34,143 bases of DNA. It comes from JBOHCT01 sp050699055 (GTDB lineage Bacteria > Actinomycetota > Actinomycetes > Streptosporangiales > JBOHCT01). The stretch covers positions 1 through 34,143 of the forward strand of contig JBOHCT010000020.1 of NCBI GenBank assembly GCA_050699055.1. The letters are read 5' to 3'. Of the stretch, positions 22,605 through 32,423 are shown one piece after another. Within the stretch, counting starts at the first letter, position 1, and the number at the start of each line of letters is the position of its first letter. A program made the translations under genes and the position numbers. The notes under the pieces were generated by a model, which was not told where the DNA came from, did no database searches, and saw only the letters and a list, made by a program, of their open reading frames with translations.

Positions 22605-23428
22605 TGACCCTCATGCTGGGCGTGAGCAGGAAGTCCCTGGCGGACGTCGGTGAGCGTCTCGACCAGATCGTCGCCGACGGTGACGTCGACACGGACGCGC
22701 TGGGCGAGGAGCTGTTCCAGGTCCTCCACGTGCTCGACCCCGCCCACTCGCTGCGTCGGGTCATCTCCGACCCCTCGTACGCCGAGGATCGTAAGTCGGA
22801 GCTGGTGCGGTCGCTGTTCGGCGGCCACGTGGGGACCGAAACCTTCGACGTCCTGGACGCGGTGGTCCGTGCTCGGTGGTCGCGGGGCGCCGATCTCGTC
22901 GACGCGGTCGAGGCGATGGCGGTCACGGCCGAGGCGACCCGGGCCGAGCGTGATGGGCGCCTCGACGATCTCGAGGACGAGCTGTTTCGCTTCCGCAGAA
23001 TCGTCCAGGGCCAGCCGCGGCTGCGAGCCGCCCTCTCCGACCCGGCACTGCCCGCCGAGCGTAAGGACGAGCTGCTGCGGGCCCTCCTGGCTGACAAGGT
23101 CACCCCCCCGGCGCTCCGGCTGGCGACGGAGGTCGCGACCCACGCCCGTGGCCGCACCCTGGACCGCGGGCTGGAGGTCTACGGCGACATCGTCGCCGAG
23201 CGGCGCCGCCGGCTCGTCGCGCTGGTGCGGACTGCGGTGCCCCTGAGCGACGAGCAAAGGGGCCGTCTCGCCGCCGTCCTGGCGTCGGCGTACGGTCACG
23301 ACGTACATCTGAATGTCGAGCTGGATCCCGACGTCATGGGCGGGTTGTCCGTGCAGGTCGGGGACGAGATCATCGACGGCACGATCGCCGGGCGGCTCGA
23401 GGAGGTTCGCAGGCGGTTCTCGGGATGA
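22604..23428 (+). CDS. atpH: F1Fo ATP synthase subunit delta
   Basis: 274 residues, longer than the roughly 180 of E. coli delta, as usual in actinobacteria. It links the peripheral stalk to the alpha subunits. The C-terminal delta signature is ELDPDVMGGLSVQVGDEIIDGT. ATG 22604 overlaps the atpF stop; ATG 22613 is an alternative. It is not fused to subunit b, unlike the mycobacterial AtpFH protein. Confidence 0.93.
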   Translation: MTLMLGVSRKSLADVGERLDQIVADGDVDTDALGEELFQVLHVLDPAHSLRRVISDPSYAEDRKSELVRSLFGGHVGTETFDVLDAVVRARWSRGADLVDAVEAMAVTAEATRAERDGRLDDLEDELFRFRRIVQGQPRLRAALSDPALPAERKDELLRALLADKVTPPALRLATEVATHARGRTLDRGLEVYGDIVAERRRRLVALVRTAVPLSDEQRGRLAAVLASAYGHDVHLNVELDPDVMGGLSVQVGDEIIDGTIAGRLEEVRRRFSG

Positions 23429-23450
23429 CCCCAGGTGAGTCCGCGGTACC

Positions 23451-23486
23451 CCCAACCAGCAAGACGCGGGACGCCCAACCAGCAAG
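23451..23486. repeat. Two 13-bp direct repeats in the atpH-atpA gap
   Basis: CCCAACCAGCAAG occurs at 23451-23463 and again at 23474-23486, a 23-base period. In the same 143-base gap CTGGACAAC occurs twice, near 23509 and 23539. The remainder of the gap shows nothing else. Confidence 0.8.
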
Positions 23487-23571
23487 TAGCCTGCGAGTTG
23501 AGTCGCTGGACAACTGACCTAAGAACGACCACGGGGACCTGGACAACGACTGACAGCGAGGAATCGAGGAC

Positions 23572-25224
<1,653 letters not shown>

Positions 25225-25239
25225 GCCGAGGATCCATTC

Positions 25240-26151
25240 ATGGCAGCGAAGCTTCGGGAGTACCGGCGGCGGATCCGCTCGGTCCAGGCGACCGCCAAGA
25301 TCACCCGTGCCCAGGAGCTCATCGCCGCGTCCCGGATCATCAGGGCGCAGCAGCGGGTCCACGACGGGACACCGTACGCACGTGAGATCACCCGTGTGGT
25401 GTCGGCGGCGGCGAGCTACGCGGCGGACGTCGATCACCCGCTGACGACTGAGAACCCTGAGCCGCGGCGGGCGGCGATACTGCTCGTCACCAGCGACAGA
25501 GGCTTCTGTGGCGCCTACAACGCGAACGTGCTGAAAGAGGGCGAGGCGCTGGCCAGCCTCGTCCGCGACGAGGGCAAGGAGCCGGAGTTCTTCGTCGTCG
25601 GCCGCAAGGGCGCCACGTACTTCCGCTTCCGCGGCCGCGAGCTCGCGGAGGAGTGGACGGGCTTCACCGACCGCCCCTCGTACGCCGACGCGAGGGGGAT
25701 CGGGCAGCGGCTCATCGACGAGTTCCTGCGGTCGGCGGACGAGGGCGGGGTCGACGAGATCCACGTCGTCTACACCGAGTTCGTCTCGATGCTGACGCAG
25801 CGTGCGACGGTGCGGCGGCTGCTGCCGCTCGAGGTGGAGGAGACGACAGAGGAGCCGGTCGAGGGGCCGATTCCGCTGTACGAGTTCGAGCCGGAAGCCG
25901 AGGAGGTGCTGAACGCCCTCCTCCCGAAGTACGTACAGAGCCGCCTCTACCACGCGCTGCTCGAGTCGGCCGCGTCCGAACACGCCGCCCGCCGCCGCGC
26001 GATGAAGTCCGCGACAGACAACGCCAACGAGCTCGTCGACGAGTTCACTCGGCTGGCCAACCAGGCCCGGCAGGCCGAGATCACCCAGGAGATCAGCGAG
26101 ATCGTCGGCGGCGCCAACGCGCTCGCCGAAGCGACCGCGGGGAGTGAGTGA
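25240..26151 (+). CDS. atpG: F1Fo ATP synthase subunit gamma
   Basis: 303-residue central rotor shaft. The N-terminal helix LREYRRRIRSVQATAKITRA and the C-terminal helix RRRAMKSATDNANELVDEF form the coiled coil. LLVTSDRGFCGAYNANV is the family signature. Where E. coli has KITKAMKMVAA this protein has KITRAQELIAA, the actinobacterial form. It is 15 bases after atpA, and its stop lies just before the atpD start. Confidence 0.95.
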   Translation: MAAKLREYRRRIRSVQATAKITRAQELIAASRIIRAQQRVHDGTPYAREITRVVSAAASYAADVDHPLTTENPEPRRAAILLVTSDRGFCGAYNANVLKEGEALASLVRDEGKEPEFFVVGRKGATYFRFRGRELAEEWTGFTDRPSYADARGIGQRLIDEFLRSADEGGVDEIHVVYTEFVSMLTQRATVRRLLPLEVEETTEEPVEGPIPLYEFEPEAEEVLNALLPKYVQSRLYHALLESAASEHAARRRAMKSATDNANELVDEFTRLANQARQAEITQEISEIVGGANALAEATAGSE

Positions 26152-26158
26152 GAGACCC

Positions 26159-27604
26159 ATGACAGCGTCCTCAGTGTCCGCAGAGCGGATGGAGAGCACG
26201 GGCGTAGCCACGGGCCGGGTAGCCCAGGTCATCGGCCCCGTGGTTGACGTCGAGTTCCCAGCCGAGGAGATGCCGGCCATCTACAACGCGCTGCACGTCA
26301 GCGTGACCCTCGGCGACGACACCCAGACCCTGACCCTCGAGGTCGCCCAGCACATCGGCGACACCATGGTGCGTGCGATCGCCATGCAGCCCACGGACGG
26401 GCTCGTCCGCGGGACACAGGTGACCGACACGGGCAGTCCGATCAAGGTGCCGGTCGGGGAGAAGACCCTCGGCCATGTGTTCAACGTGCTCGGCGACACC
26501 CTCGACGTCGAGAAGGTCGAGGCCGACGAGTACTGGCCGATCCACCGGAAACCACCGAAGTTCACCGAGCTGGAGCCCAAGACCGAGATGCTGGAAACCG
26601 GCATCAAGGTCATCGACCTGCTGACCCCGTACGTGCGCGGCGGCAAGATCGCCCTGTTCGGCGGTGCGGGCGTCGGCAAGACCGTGCTCATCAAGGAGAT
26701 GGTCTACCGGTTCGCCGAGGAGTTCGGCGGCGTGTCGGTGTTCGCCGGCGTCGGTGAGCGTACCCGTGAGGGCAACGACCTCTTCCTCGAGATGAAGGAG
26801 AGCGGCGTCATCGAGAAGGCGGCCCTGGTCTTTGGCCAGATGGACGAGCCGCCCGGCACTCGGCTACGGGTCGGCCTCTCCGGGCTGACGATCGCGGAGT
26901 ACTTCCGCGACGTGCTGAACCAGGACGTCCTGCTGTTCATCGATAACATCTTCCGGTTCGTCCAGGCCGGCCAGGAGGTCTCCACCCTGCTTGGCCGGAT
27001 GCCGTCCGCGGTCGGCTACCAGCCGACGCTCGCCGACGAGATGGGCGACCTGCAGGAGCGCATCACCTCGACGCGAGGTCACGCGATCACCTCGATGCAG
27101 GCGGTGTACGTGCCCGCCGACGACATCACCGACCCGGCGCCGCACACCACGTTCGCCCACCTCGACGCGACGACCGTACTCTCGCGGGCCATCACGGAGA
27201 TGGGCATCTACCCGGCGGTGGACCCGCTCGACTCCACCTCGCGGATCATGGACGCCGCCTACCTCGGCGAGGAGCACTACAGCGTCGCCCAGGAGGTCAA
27301 GCAGATCCTGCAGCGCTACAACGAGCTGCAGGACATCATCGCGATCCTCGGCATCGAGGAGCTGTCAGAAGAGGATAAGACCACGGTGCAGCGGGCGCGT
27401 CGCATCCAACGGTTCCTCTCGCACCCGATGTTCGTGGCCGAGCAGTTCACCGGGCAGAAGGGCGAGTTCGTCCCGCTGTCCGAGACGATCGAGAGCTTCA
27501 AGATGCTGTGCCAGGGCAAGTACGACCACCTGCCCGAGCAGGCGTTCTTCATGTGCGGCGGCATCGAGGACGTCGAGCGCAAGGCGAGGGAGCTGGAGCG
27601 CTGA
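26159..27604 (+). CDS. atpD: F1Fo ATP synthase subunit beta
   Basis: 481-residue catalytic subunit. Walker A GGAGVGKT has K174; GERTREGNDLF carries the catalytic glutamate region; LLFIDNIFRFVQAGQEVSTLLGR is Walker B and beyond. I chose ATG 26159, seven bases after atpG, over in-frame GTG 26144 inside atpG, because GAGAG precedes the ATG closely and the GTG has no room for a ribosome binding site. The stop overlaps the atpC start (TGATG). Confidence 0.96.
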   Translation: MTASSVSAERMESTGVATGRVAQVIGPVVDVEFPAEEMPAIYNALHVSVTLGDDTQTLTLEVAQHIGDTMVRAIAMQPTDGLVRGTQVTDTGSPIKVPVGEKTLGHVFNVLGDTLDVEKVEADEYWPIHRKPPKFTELEPKTEMLETGIKVIDLLTPYVRGGKIALFGGAGVGKTVLIKEMVYRFAEEFGGVSVFAGVGERTREGNDLFLEMKESGVIEKAALVFGQMDEPPGTRLRVGLSGLTIAEYFRDVLNQDVLLFIDNIFRFVQAGQEVSTLLGRMPSAVGYQPTLADEMGDLQERITSTRGHAITSMQAVYVPADDITDPAPHTTFAHLDATTVLSRAITEMGIYPAVDPLDSTSRIMDAAYLGEEHYSVAQEVKQILQRYNELQDIIAILGIEELSEEDKTTVQRARRIQRFLSHPMFVAEQFTGQKGEFVPLSETIESFKMLCQGKYDHLPEQAFFMCGGIEDVERKARELER

Positions 27605-27990
27605 TGCCGCTCGAGGTCGAGTTGGTCTCGCCCGAGCGCGAGGTCTGGTCGGGCGAGGGCCACATGGTCCTCGCCCGGACCCTGGTGGGCGAGCTCGGGA
27701 TCATGCCGGGCCACCAGTCGCTGCTCGGCGTGCTCGAAGACGGCGATGTCGTCCGCGTCCGGCGCGACGACGGCCCGGACATCACCGCGGCGGTGCACGG
27801 CGGTTTCTTCTCCGTCCACGCCGACCGCGTCTCGATCCTCGCCGAGTCGGCGGAGCTGGCCGAGGAGATCGACGTCGACCGTGCCCGGCGGGCCCTCGAC
27901 GACGCGGAGAGGCGCGGTGACGAGGAGGAAGGCGCCGCCGCGGACGCGGCGCGGGCGAGGGCGCGGCTGCGGGCGGCCGAGGAGACTTAG
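27604..27990 (+). CDS. atpC: F1Fo ATP synthase subunit epsilon
   Basis: 128 residues. The N-terminal beta-barrel has LEVELVSPEREVWSGEG and GELGIMPGHQSLLGVL. The C-terminal part is a helix rich in Arg, Ala and Glu with an acidic EEEGAAAD stretch. It joins gamma and c and regulates ATPase activity. The start overlaps atpD by one base. Last gene of the operon. Confidence 0.95.
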   Translation: MPLEVELVSPEREVWSGEGHMVLARTLVGELGIMPGHQSLLGVLEDGDVVRVRRDDGPDITAAVHGGFFSVHADRVSILAESAELAEEIDVDRARRALDDAERRGDEEEGAAADAARARARLRAAEET

Positions 27991-28047
27991 CGTCGGTCTG
28001 GGCATCAGCGACCCCGCCTTGTCCGGCCGCCGTCTACCCGGTGACGC

Positions 28048-28053
28048 TACGCT
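28048..28053 (+). promoter_or_regulatory. -10 box of the SH3-like secreted protein gene, leaderless arrangement
   Basis: TACGCT fits TANNNT and is seven bases before ATG 28061. No ribosome binding site intervenes, so initiation at the ATG is likely. It supports 28061 as the start rather than ATG 28145. Confidence 0.4.
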
Positions 28054-28060
28054 ATCTGTC

Positions 28061-28480
28061 ATGAGGCACCGTGACACCACTGGGGCGGGCGCGCCGTCCG
28101 TACGGGTTCGACGGTCGCCTGCGGCTGGACGTGGGGCGTCTCCCATGTGGCGTGGGTTAGTGAACGTCCGGCGGATCGCGGGGGTGCTCGCCGGGGCGCT
28201 CGCCGCTACCTGCCTGCTGACCCTGCCCGGCAGCGCGACGGCCGGTCGCGGACCCGATGTGCGGACGATGAGCGTCTGCTGGTATCGCGTGGAGCACGTC
28301 CATACCAGGCTGCGGGTTCACTCCGATCCTTATGTCGGCGCGCCGGTCGTCGGGTACCTGCACCCGCGCCAGTGGGTACGCGGGGAGTGCACGTCGATGT
28401 GGAGCGTCGACCGTTACTGGGTCCACGTCGTCTCGCCGGTCCACGGCTACGCGGACGCCCACTACCTTCGGCGCGGGTGA
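28061..28480 (+). CDS. Secreted SH3-like small protein
   Basis: 139 residues. A long basic N-region (about 40 residues) leads to a hydrophobic stretch (VLAGALAATCLLTLPG) and a cleavage-like SATA-G, so it should be exported. An in-frame ATG at 28145 would give a normal-length signal peptide; the leaderless -10 box favours 28061. The mature domain RVEHVHTRLRVHSDPYVGAP and YVHPRQWV-like continuation, ending GYADAHYLRRG, resembles bacterial SH3 repeats that bind wall material. Two cysteines may pair. It replaces the gene usual after atpC in other actinomycetes as recalled. Confidence 0.65.
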   Translation: MRHRDTTGAGAPSVRVRRSPAAGRGASPMWRGLVNVRRIAGVLAGALAATCLLTLPGSATAGRGPDVRTMSVCWYRVEHVHTRLRVHSDPYVGAPVVGYLHPRQWVRGECTSMWSVDRYWVHVVSPVHGYADAHYLRRG

Positions 28481-28567
28481 CGCCTGATCCGCGCTTGTGG
28501 TCGGGGACGGCAGTATTCCGCCCCTCCGCACCACGGGCGAGGATCTTGGGTGCGGGAAAACGCCCGC

Positions 28568-29527
28568 TCAGCGGGGCGGGGTGTCGGGGTGCCAGCCCTC
28601 GAACGACGCGCCGGTCTTCGCCGCGAGCGCGTCGGAGGGGGTGAGAACGCGCCCGTGGGCGTCACGAAGCTGCACGAGCATGGTCTTCGTGGGCGCTCCG
28701 CCGTAGCGCAGGACCGTAGCGCCGCCCGTGAGCGGCGCCTCGTCGGCGACATGCTGCCCGTCGACGCTCAGGCGGGCCTTCTCCACCTTCGGCTCGCCCA
28801 CAACGAGGATGTAGCCGTCGAAGCCGAACGCGTACCCGGCGATCCGCCGAACGTCGTCGAGGGTCCCCGCGACCGATTGGCCTTGGCGCTGGTGAACGAA
28901 CCGGGTCGGTGCGTCGTACGGGTCGTCGACGCCGGTGCCGTTGGGCCTGCCGACGAGCAACACGGTCGACCAGGCATCGGCGTACCTCTGGCGAGACGGG
29001 CTCCACACCTGGGCGAGCTGGGCCCAGCGCCCGCCCGGGATCGCGCCCGACCACAGGACGCGTACGTGCGGTCGTGACCCGTGCTTTCCCGCGTGCGTGG
29101 CGAACCAGTGCACGGCGGCGTGCGTGAACGCCCGGGGAGGGGCGGTACCGTTACGGCCCCAGCGCAGCACGTTGTCGGGAGCGTTCGCGGGGAGCGACGC
29201 AGGTGAGAGGGGAAGCGACCGAGACGCCGTGGGCGTACCCGACTGGGGAGCGGCGGCCGCGGCGGATGGCGGCGTGACCGACGTCACTGCCGGGCGCGCG
29301 ACGACGGGCGCGTCGTTCTGGTCAGCGGTGAGGTGCCGCACGACAACGGGAACCGCGACGGCGACGGCGACGACACCGATCCCGGTGGCGGTGGCCGTGA
29401 CGGCGGTTCGGCGGCGATGGATCCGCCGCGCCTGTGTCCGTACGCCTGGTACCGGATCAACGGGTGGGCCGACGTGCCGGGCTCGCGCGCGCAGGGTCTC
29501 CCGCAGCTCCTCATCGAACTCGTTCAC
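28568..29527 (-). CDS. Single-pass membrane protein of unknown function
   Basis: 319 residues on the minus strand. A short charged cytosolic part (MNEFDEELRETLRARARHVG onward) and an Arg-rich segment precede one membrane helix (about 41-65, GIGVVAVAVAVPVVV). A Pro/Ala/Ser linker (about 80-115) and an external domain of about 200 residues follow, with WFATHAGKHGSRPHVRVLWSG near its middle. I recognise no family. The N-in, C-out layout and basic stretch before the helix resemble actinobacterial sensor or anti-sigma-like membrane proteins, but no sigma gene is adjacent. GTG 29527 has AAGGAG about 11 bases upstream, a rather long gap. It faces the fatty acyl dehydrogenase gene divergently. Confidence 0.7.
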   Translation of the reverse strand: MNEFDEELRETLRARARHVGPPVDPVPGVRTQARRIHRRRTAVTATATGIGVVAVAVAVPVVVRHLTADQNDAPVVARPAVTSVTPPSAAAAAPQSGTPTASRSLPLSPASLPANAPDNVLRWGRNGTAPPRAFTHAAVHWFATHAGKHGSRPHVRVLWSGAIPGGRWAQLAQVWSPSRQRYADAWSTVLLVGRPNGTGVDDPYDAPTRFVHQRQGQSVAGTLDDVRRIAGYAFGFDGYILVVGEPKVEKARLSVDGQHVADEAPLTGGATVLRYGGAPTKTMLVQLRDAHGRVLTPSDALAAKTGASFEGWHPDTPPR

Positions 29528-29656
29528 GCCTGGCGACACTCCTTCGACTGACACCCCTCGCCTATCGGGAAGACGCAAACTTGGAGCAACGGGTTGCTTG
29601 GCGGGCCCCGACCGGTGGATCTTGGCTCCATCCACCATGCCCAGGAGCGTGAGGAG

Positions 29657-30520
29657 ATGTCGAAAGTGGCCAACAAGCTCGCCGTCATCGGGTCGGGTCT
29701 CATGGGCTCGGGTATCGCACAGGTCTCCGCGCAGGCGGGGTGGGAAGTGACCCTGCACGACGTGAGGGAGGATGCGGCGGTCCGCGGACGCGCGTCGATC
29801 TCCTCGTCGTACGATCGCTTCGTCCGCAAGGAGCGGATGTCCGCGGAAGACGCCGAGGCCGCCCTCGGCCGGATCACGACGACGACCGACATCGACGTCG
29901 CAGGCGAGGCGGACTTCGTCGTCGAGGCTGTCTTCGAGGAGCTCGAGGTGAAGCGCCAGGTCTTCCGCGAGCTCGACCGCGTGGCCCGCGACGACGTCGT
30001 CCTCGCCTCGAACACCAGCGCCCTCCCGATCACCCACATCGCCAGCGTGACCGAACGACCCGAGCGGGTCGTCGGCACGCACTTCTTCTCACCGGTCCCC
30101 ATGATGAAACTCTGCGAGATCGTACGCGGCTTCAAGACGACAGACGACACGCTGCGGCGTGCCCGCGAGTTCGCGGAAGGCGTGGGCAAGACCTGCGTCG
30201 TCGTCAACCGTGATGTCGCAGGCTTCGTCACGACGAGGCTCATCGCCGCGTTGTGCGTGGAGGCGGCCCAGCTCGCGGAGTCGGGCGTGGCGAGCCCCGA
30301 GGACATCGACACCGCGTGCAAGCTGGGCTTCGGCCACGCGATGGGGCCGCTCGCGACCATGGACCTGACCGGGATCGACATCATGGTGCACGCCGGGCGG
30401 AACATCTACGACGAGGAGGGCGACCCGAAGTTCCTCCCGCCCGTCACGCTGCGGCGGATGGCGGACGCGGGCCAGCTCGGCCGCAAGACCGGTCGGGGCT
30501 ATTACGCGTACGGCTCCTGA
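29657..30520 (+). CDS. 3-hydroxybutyryl-CoA (3-hydroxyacyl-CoA) dehydrogenase
   Basis: 287 residues, a usual length for the single-function enzyme that oxidises 3-hydroxyacyl-CoA with NAD(P)+. The dinucleotide loop is G12-S-G-L-M-G17. The catalytic His is H142 in GTHFFSPVPMMKLCEIV. NRDVAGFVTTRL starts the helical dimer domain and the tail ends GRKTGRGYYAYGS. ATG 29657 was chosen over the longer in-frame start at 29594 because CAGGAG lies nine bases upstream and the Rossmann fold begins at once. GTG 29666 is a possible alternative. It is the last ordinary chromosomal gene before the integrated element. Confidence 0.93.
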   Translation: MSKVANKLAVIGSGLMGSGIAQVSAQAGWEVTLHDVREDAAVRGRASISSSYDRFVRKERMSAEDAEAALGRITTTTDIDVAGEADFVVEAVFEELEVKRQVFRELDRVARDDVVLASNTSALPITHIASVTERPERVVGTHFFSPVPMMKLCEIVRGFKTTDDTLRRAREFAEGVGKTCVVVNRDVAGFVTTRLIAALCVEAAQLAESGVASPEDIDTACKLGFGHAMGPLATMDLTGIDIMVHAGRNIYDEEGDPKFLPPVTLRRMADAGQLGRKTGRGYYAYGS

Positions 30521-30564
30521 CCCGGGTGTGCCGGGCGGCGGCCTCGCGCGCCCCCGCGTGGCCG

Positions 30565-30583
30565 ACATACGGTGCGGGTATGT
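30565..30583. other. Candidate attL core site (6-bp inverted arms, 7-bp spacer)
   Basis: ACATAC (30565-30570) and GTATGT (30578-30583) flank GGTGCGG, giving the inverted-arm and 7-bp overlap layout of tyrosine recombinase core sites. It lies in the 130-base gap between the dehydrogenase stop and the integrase stop. It could instead be a small hairpin terminator. Confidence 0.4.
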
Positions 30584-30619
30584 GGTCGCCGCAGGTCAGC
30601 CGGTACGAGACCCCCGCTG

Positions 30620-30638
30620 TGGTCACATTCTGGTCACA
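30620..30638. other. Candidate integrase arm-type sites (two direct repeats)
   Basis: TGGTCACA occurs at 30620-30627 and at 30631-30638, an 11-base spacing close to one helical turn. The pair lies 11 bases before the integrase stop codon and about 40 bases from the candidate core, as expected of arm sites in an att region. Function inferred. Confidence 0.45.
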
Positions 30639-30649
30639 GAAATAAGCGA

Positions 30650-31819
30650 TCATGACGCGCCGTCCCCACCGGCGATGAGCGCCGCGACCGTCTCGGCCGC
30701 GGCCGCGTCCATGCCTTCGGTGACGTGCGAGTAGACGTCGAGGGTCATCGCGATCGACGAGTGCCCGAGCCTGCCTTGCACGACCTTGGGGTGCACGCCG
30801 GCGCGGAGCGCGTTCGTCGCCCACGTGTGGCGTAGGCCATGCAGCGGCAGCGAGGGAAGCCCGTACCTCCGCACCGCGAGCCTGAACGCTTGGGTGGCGG
30901 TCTGGGGCAGGATCGGCGACCCGTCCGGCGCGGTGAACACGAGGTCGCCGTACGCCTCGCCGCGCCAGCCCTCGCCGATCATCAGCCGTTCGGCTGCCTG
31001 CCGCCTGCGGTGGTCGCGCAGTGTCCGGACGGTGGCCGTGTCGAGCGCGACCGTACGGCGTCCCGTCGCGGTCTTGGGTTCATCGAACGTGATCGCCCCG
31101 CCGACCGGCACGAGGATGCGGACGATGCTCGCTGTCCGCGCGTCGAGGTCGACGTCTCGCCAGCGCAGCCCGAGCGCCTCGGAGCGCCGGCATCCGGTCG
31201 AGGCGAGGAACCGCCACAACGGCGCGTAGCGGTCGCTCGCGGTCGCCGCGAGGAACGCCCGCAACGTCTCCGGGGACCACGCCTTGGGCTCCGGCCGCTC
31301 GACGCGCGGCCTGCTGGCCCGGTCCGCGGCGTTACGCGCGAGAAGGTTCCACCGCACCGCGTCCGCCAAGGCGCGGTGGACCAGCGTGTGCACCATGCGG
31401 ACGCTCGCGGCCGACAATGGCCCGCGTCTCGCGCCCGCCGCCAGGTCCGCGTACAGCCGGTCGAGCGCCGGCGCGGTGAGCTGCTGCAGCGGGATATCGG
31501 CGGCCGTGTGGCCGATCACGTGGACGCGCGCCAGCCTCGTCCACGTGTCCACGGTGGTCGGACGGTACCGACCTCGCACCGTGGGTAGCCACGTGTCGGT
31601 CAGGTACCCGCCGAGAGTCTGCTTGGTTGGCGCGACGTACTCGCCGCGGGAAAGCTCGTCTTTGATCTCGTCGAGGCCCGCGAGCGCGGCCTTCTTGGTC
31701 GGATACCCGCGGCGCCGCACCTGCTTACGCGGCCGGACCCCGGGTGAGGTGAGGTCGACGACGAACGACCACGTGCCCGACTCGGGATCACGCTTGAGAC
31801 TGCCCTGCCGGCCGCTCAC
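30650..31819 (-). CDS. int: Tyrosine site-specific integrase
   Basis: 389 residues on the minus strand. An N-terminal arm-binding domain of the AP2-like type (GYPTKKAALAGLDEIKDEL) is followed by a SAM-like core-binding domain (LGGYLTDTWLPTV onward) and the catalytic domain. Catalytic residues: R211 in TGCRRSE, Lys in the FDEPKTATGRR beta-hairpin, H327 and R330 in HGLRHTW, H353 in LGHSSIAM, and the nucleophile Y363 in LDVYSHV. All are present, so it should be active. GTG 31819 overlaps the stop of the next upstream gene as GTGA, showing an operon. The frame open upstream to 32365 lies across another gene and was rejected. Confidence 0.93.
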   Translation of the reverse strand: MSGRQGSLKRDPESGTWSFVVDLTSPGVRPRKQVRRRGYPTKKAALAGLDEIKDELSRGEYVAPTKQTLGGYLTDTWLPTVRGRYRPTTVDTWTRLARVHVIGHTAADIPLQQLTAPALDRLYADLAAGARRGPLSAASVRMVHTLVHRALADAVRWNLLARNAADRASRPRVERPEPKAWSPETLRAFLAATASDRYAPLWRFLASTGCRRSEALGLRWRDVDLDARTASIVRILVPVGGAITFDEPKTATGRRTVALDTATVRTLRDHRRRQAAERLMIGEGWRGEAYGDLVFTAPDGSPILPQTATQAFRLAVRRYGLPSLPLHGLRHTWATNALRAGVHPKVVQGRLGHSSIAMTLDVYSHVTEGMDAAAAETVAALIAGGDGAS

Positions 31820-32349
31820 TGGAGGTACCCCGCCTCGCGCGTGAGCTTCACATACCAGGACGCGGTACGCAGCGACTTGCCGAAGTGATCGGCGACCGCC
31901 GCCGTCGGCCGCTTCGGGTTGTCCCGGTAGATGTCCGCGACCTCGTGAAGCCGCTCGTCGGTCACCGTCCGGCGCGCGTCCGCGCGAGCGCCGCGCCCCG
32001 CGTGGATCACATCGCGCATGCCCTTGACGTCCGCGGGAGGCGTGGCGACGGTGTCGCCGTTCTCGTGGATCTCCTGGACGACCAGCGCGACACGGGCCAT
32101 GGCCCACTCGCGGAAGTCCTCCAGCCGCAGGTCCCGCAGGTGCCTGCGCTGGATCTCGTCGCCGTCTCGGCTGCACGCGATGCGTACCGCGCGGCATTGC
32201 GGTACGCCGTCGCGTACCTCGAAGTCGATCTCGAAGCCGGGCTCGGGACCGTCGTCGGTGTAGACGACGGTGAACCTCGGAGGGATCAGATACTCGCCGA
32301 CCCACGTCGGCGCTCCCTGCTTGTGCCGAACATGAAGCGTGCCGCTCAA
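31816..32349 (-). CDS. Element protein with C-terminal helix-turn-helix, function unknown
   Basis: 177 residues on the minus strand. The N-terminal part (YLIPPRFTVVYTDDGPEPGF, then EIDFEVRDGVPQCRAVRI) is a beta-rich domain not recognised. The C-terminal 50 residues read as an HTH (RPTAAVADHFGKSLRTASWYVKLTREAGYL), so it probably binds DNA, perhaps near att or its own promoter. Similar proteins accompany integrases of actinomycete elements, as recalled. The start is uncertain: TTG 32349 is the best in-frame choice, with only a weak GCGGGG upstream. It is coupled to the integrase by a GTGA overlap. Confidence 0.7.
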   Translation of the reverse strand: MSGTLHVRHKQGAPTWVGEYLIPPRFTVVYTDDGPEPGFEIDFEVRDGVPQCRAVRIACSRDGDEIQRRHLRDLRLEDFREWAMARVALVVQEIHENGDTVATPPADVKGMRDVIHAGRGARADARRTVTDERLHEVADIYRDNPKRPTAAVADHFGKSLRTASWYVKLTREAGYLQ

Positions 32350-32380
32350 CGCGCAAACCCCGCAATCAAGAGGTAGCTGA

Positions 32381-32421
32381 CTTGCTTACGTACGCTACGC
32401 CATAGCCACGTACGTTGCAAG
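32381..32421. promoter_or_regulatory. Divergent operator and promoter of the integrated element
   Basis: Left arm CTTGC-TT-ACGTACG (32381-32394) and right arm CGTACGT-T-GCAAG (32409-32421) form an interrupted inverted repeat differing by one base in the spacer. The right arm overlaps TACGTT (32411-32416), a -10 box seven bases before ATG 32424, so the excisionase mRNA is probably leaderless. The left arm overlaps TTACGT (32386-32391), a possible -35 box. Confidence 0.6.
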
Positions 32422-32423
32422 AC

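Noticed and set aside
23451..23486. CRISPR array
   Set aside because: Only two 13-bp repeats with a 10-base spacer and no cas genes.
28503..28524. Terminator between the SH3-like gene and the membrane protein gene
   Set aside because: The stem is only 3 plus 3 pairs with an A-C mismatch; too weak to list.
30584..30619. tRNA 3' end as integration target
   Set aside because: GGTACGAGACC resembles a T-loop only with two mismatches and its flanks do not pair.
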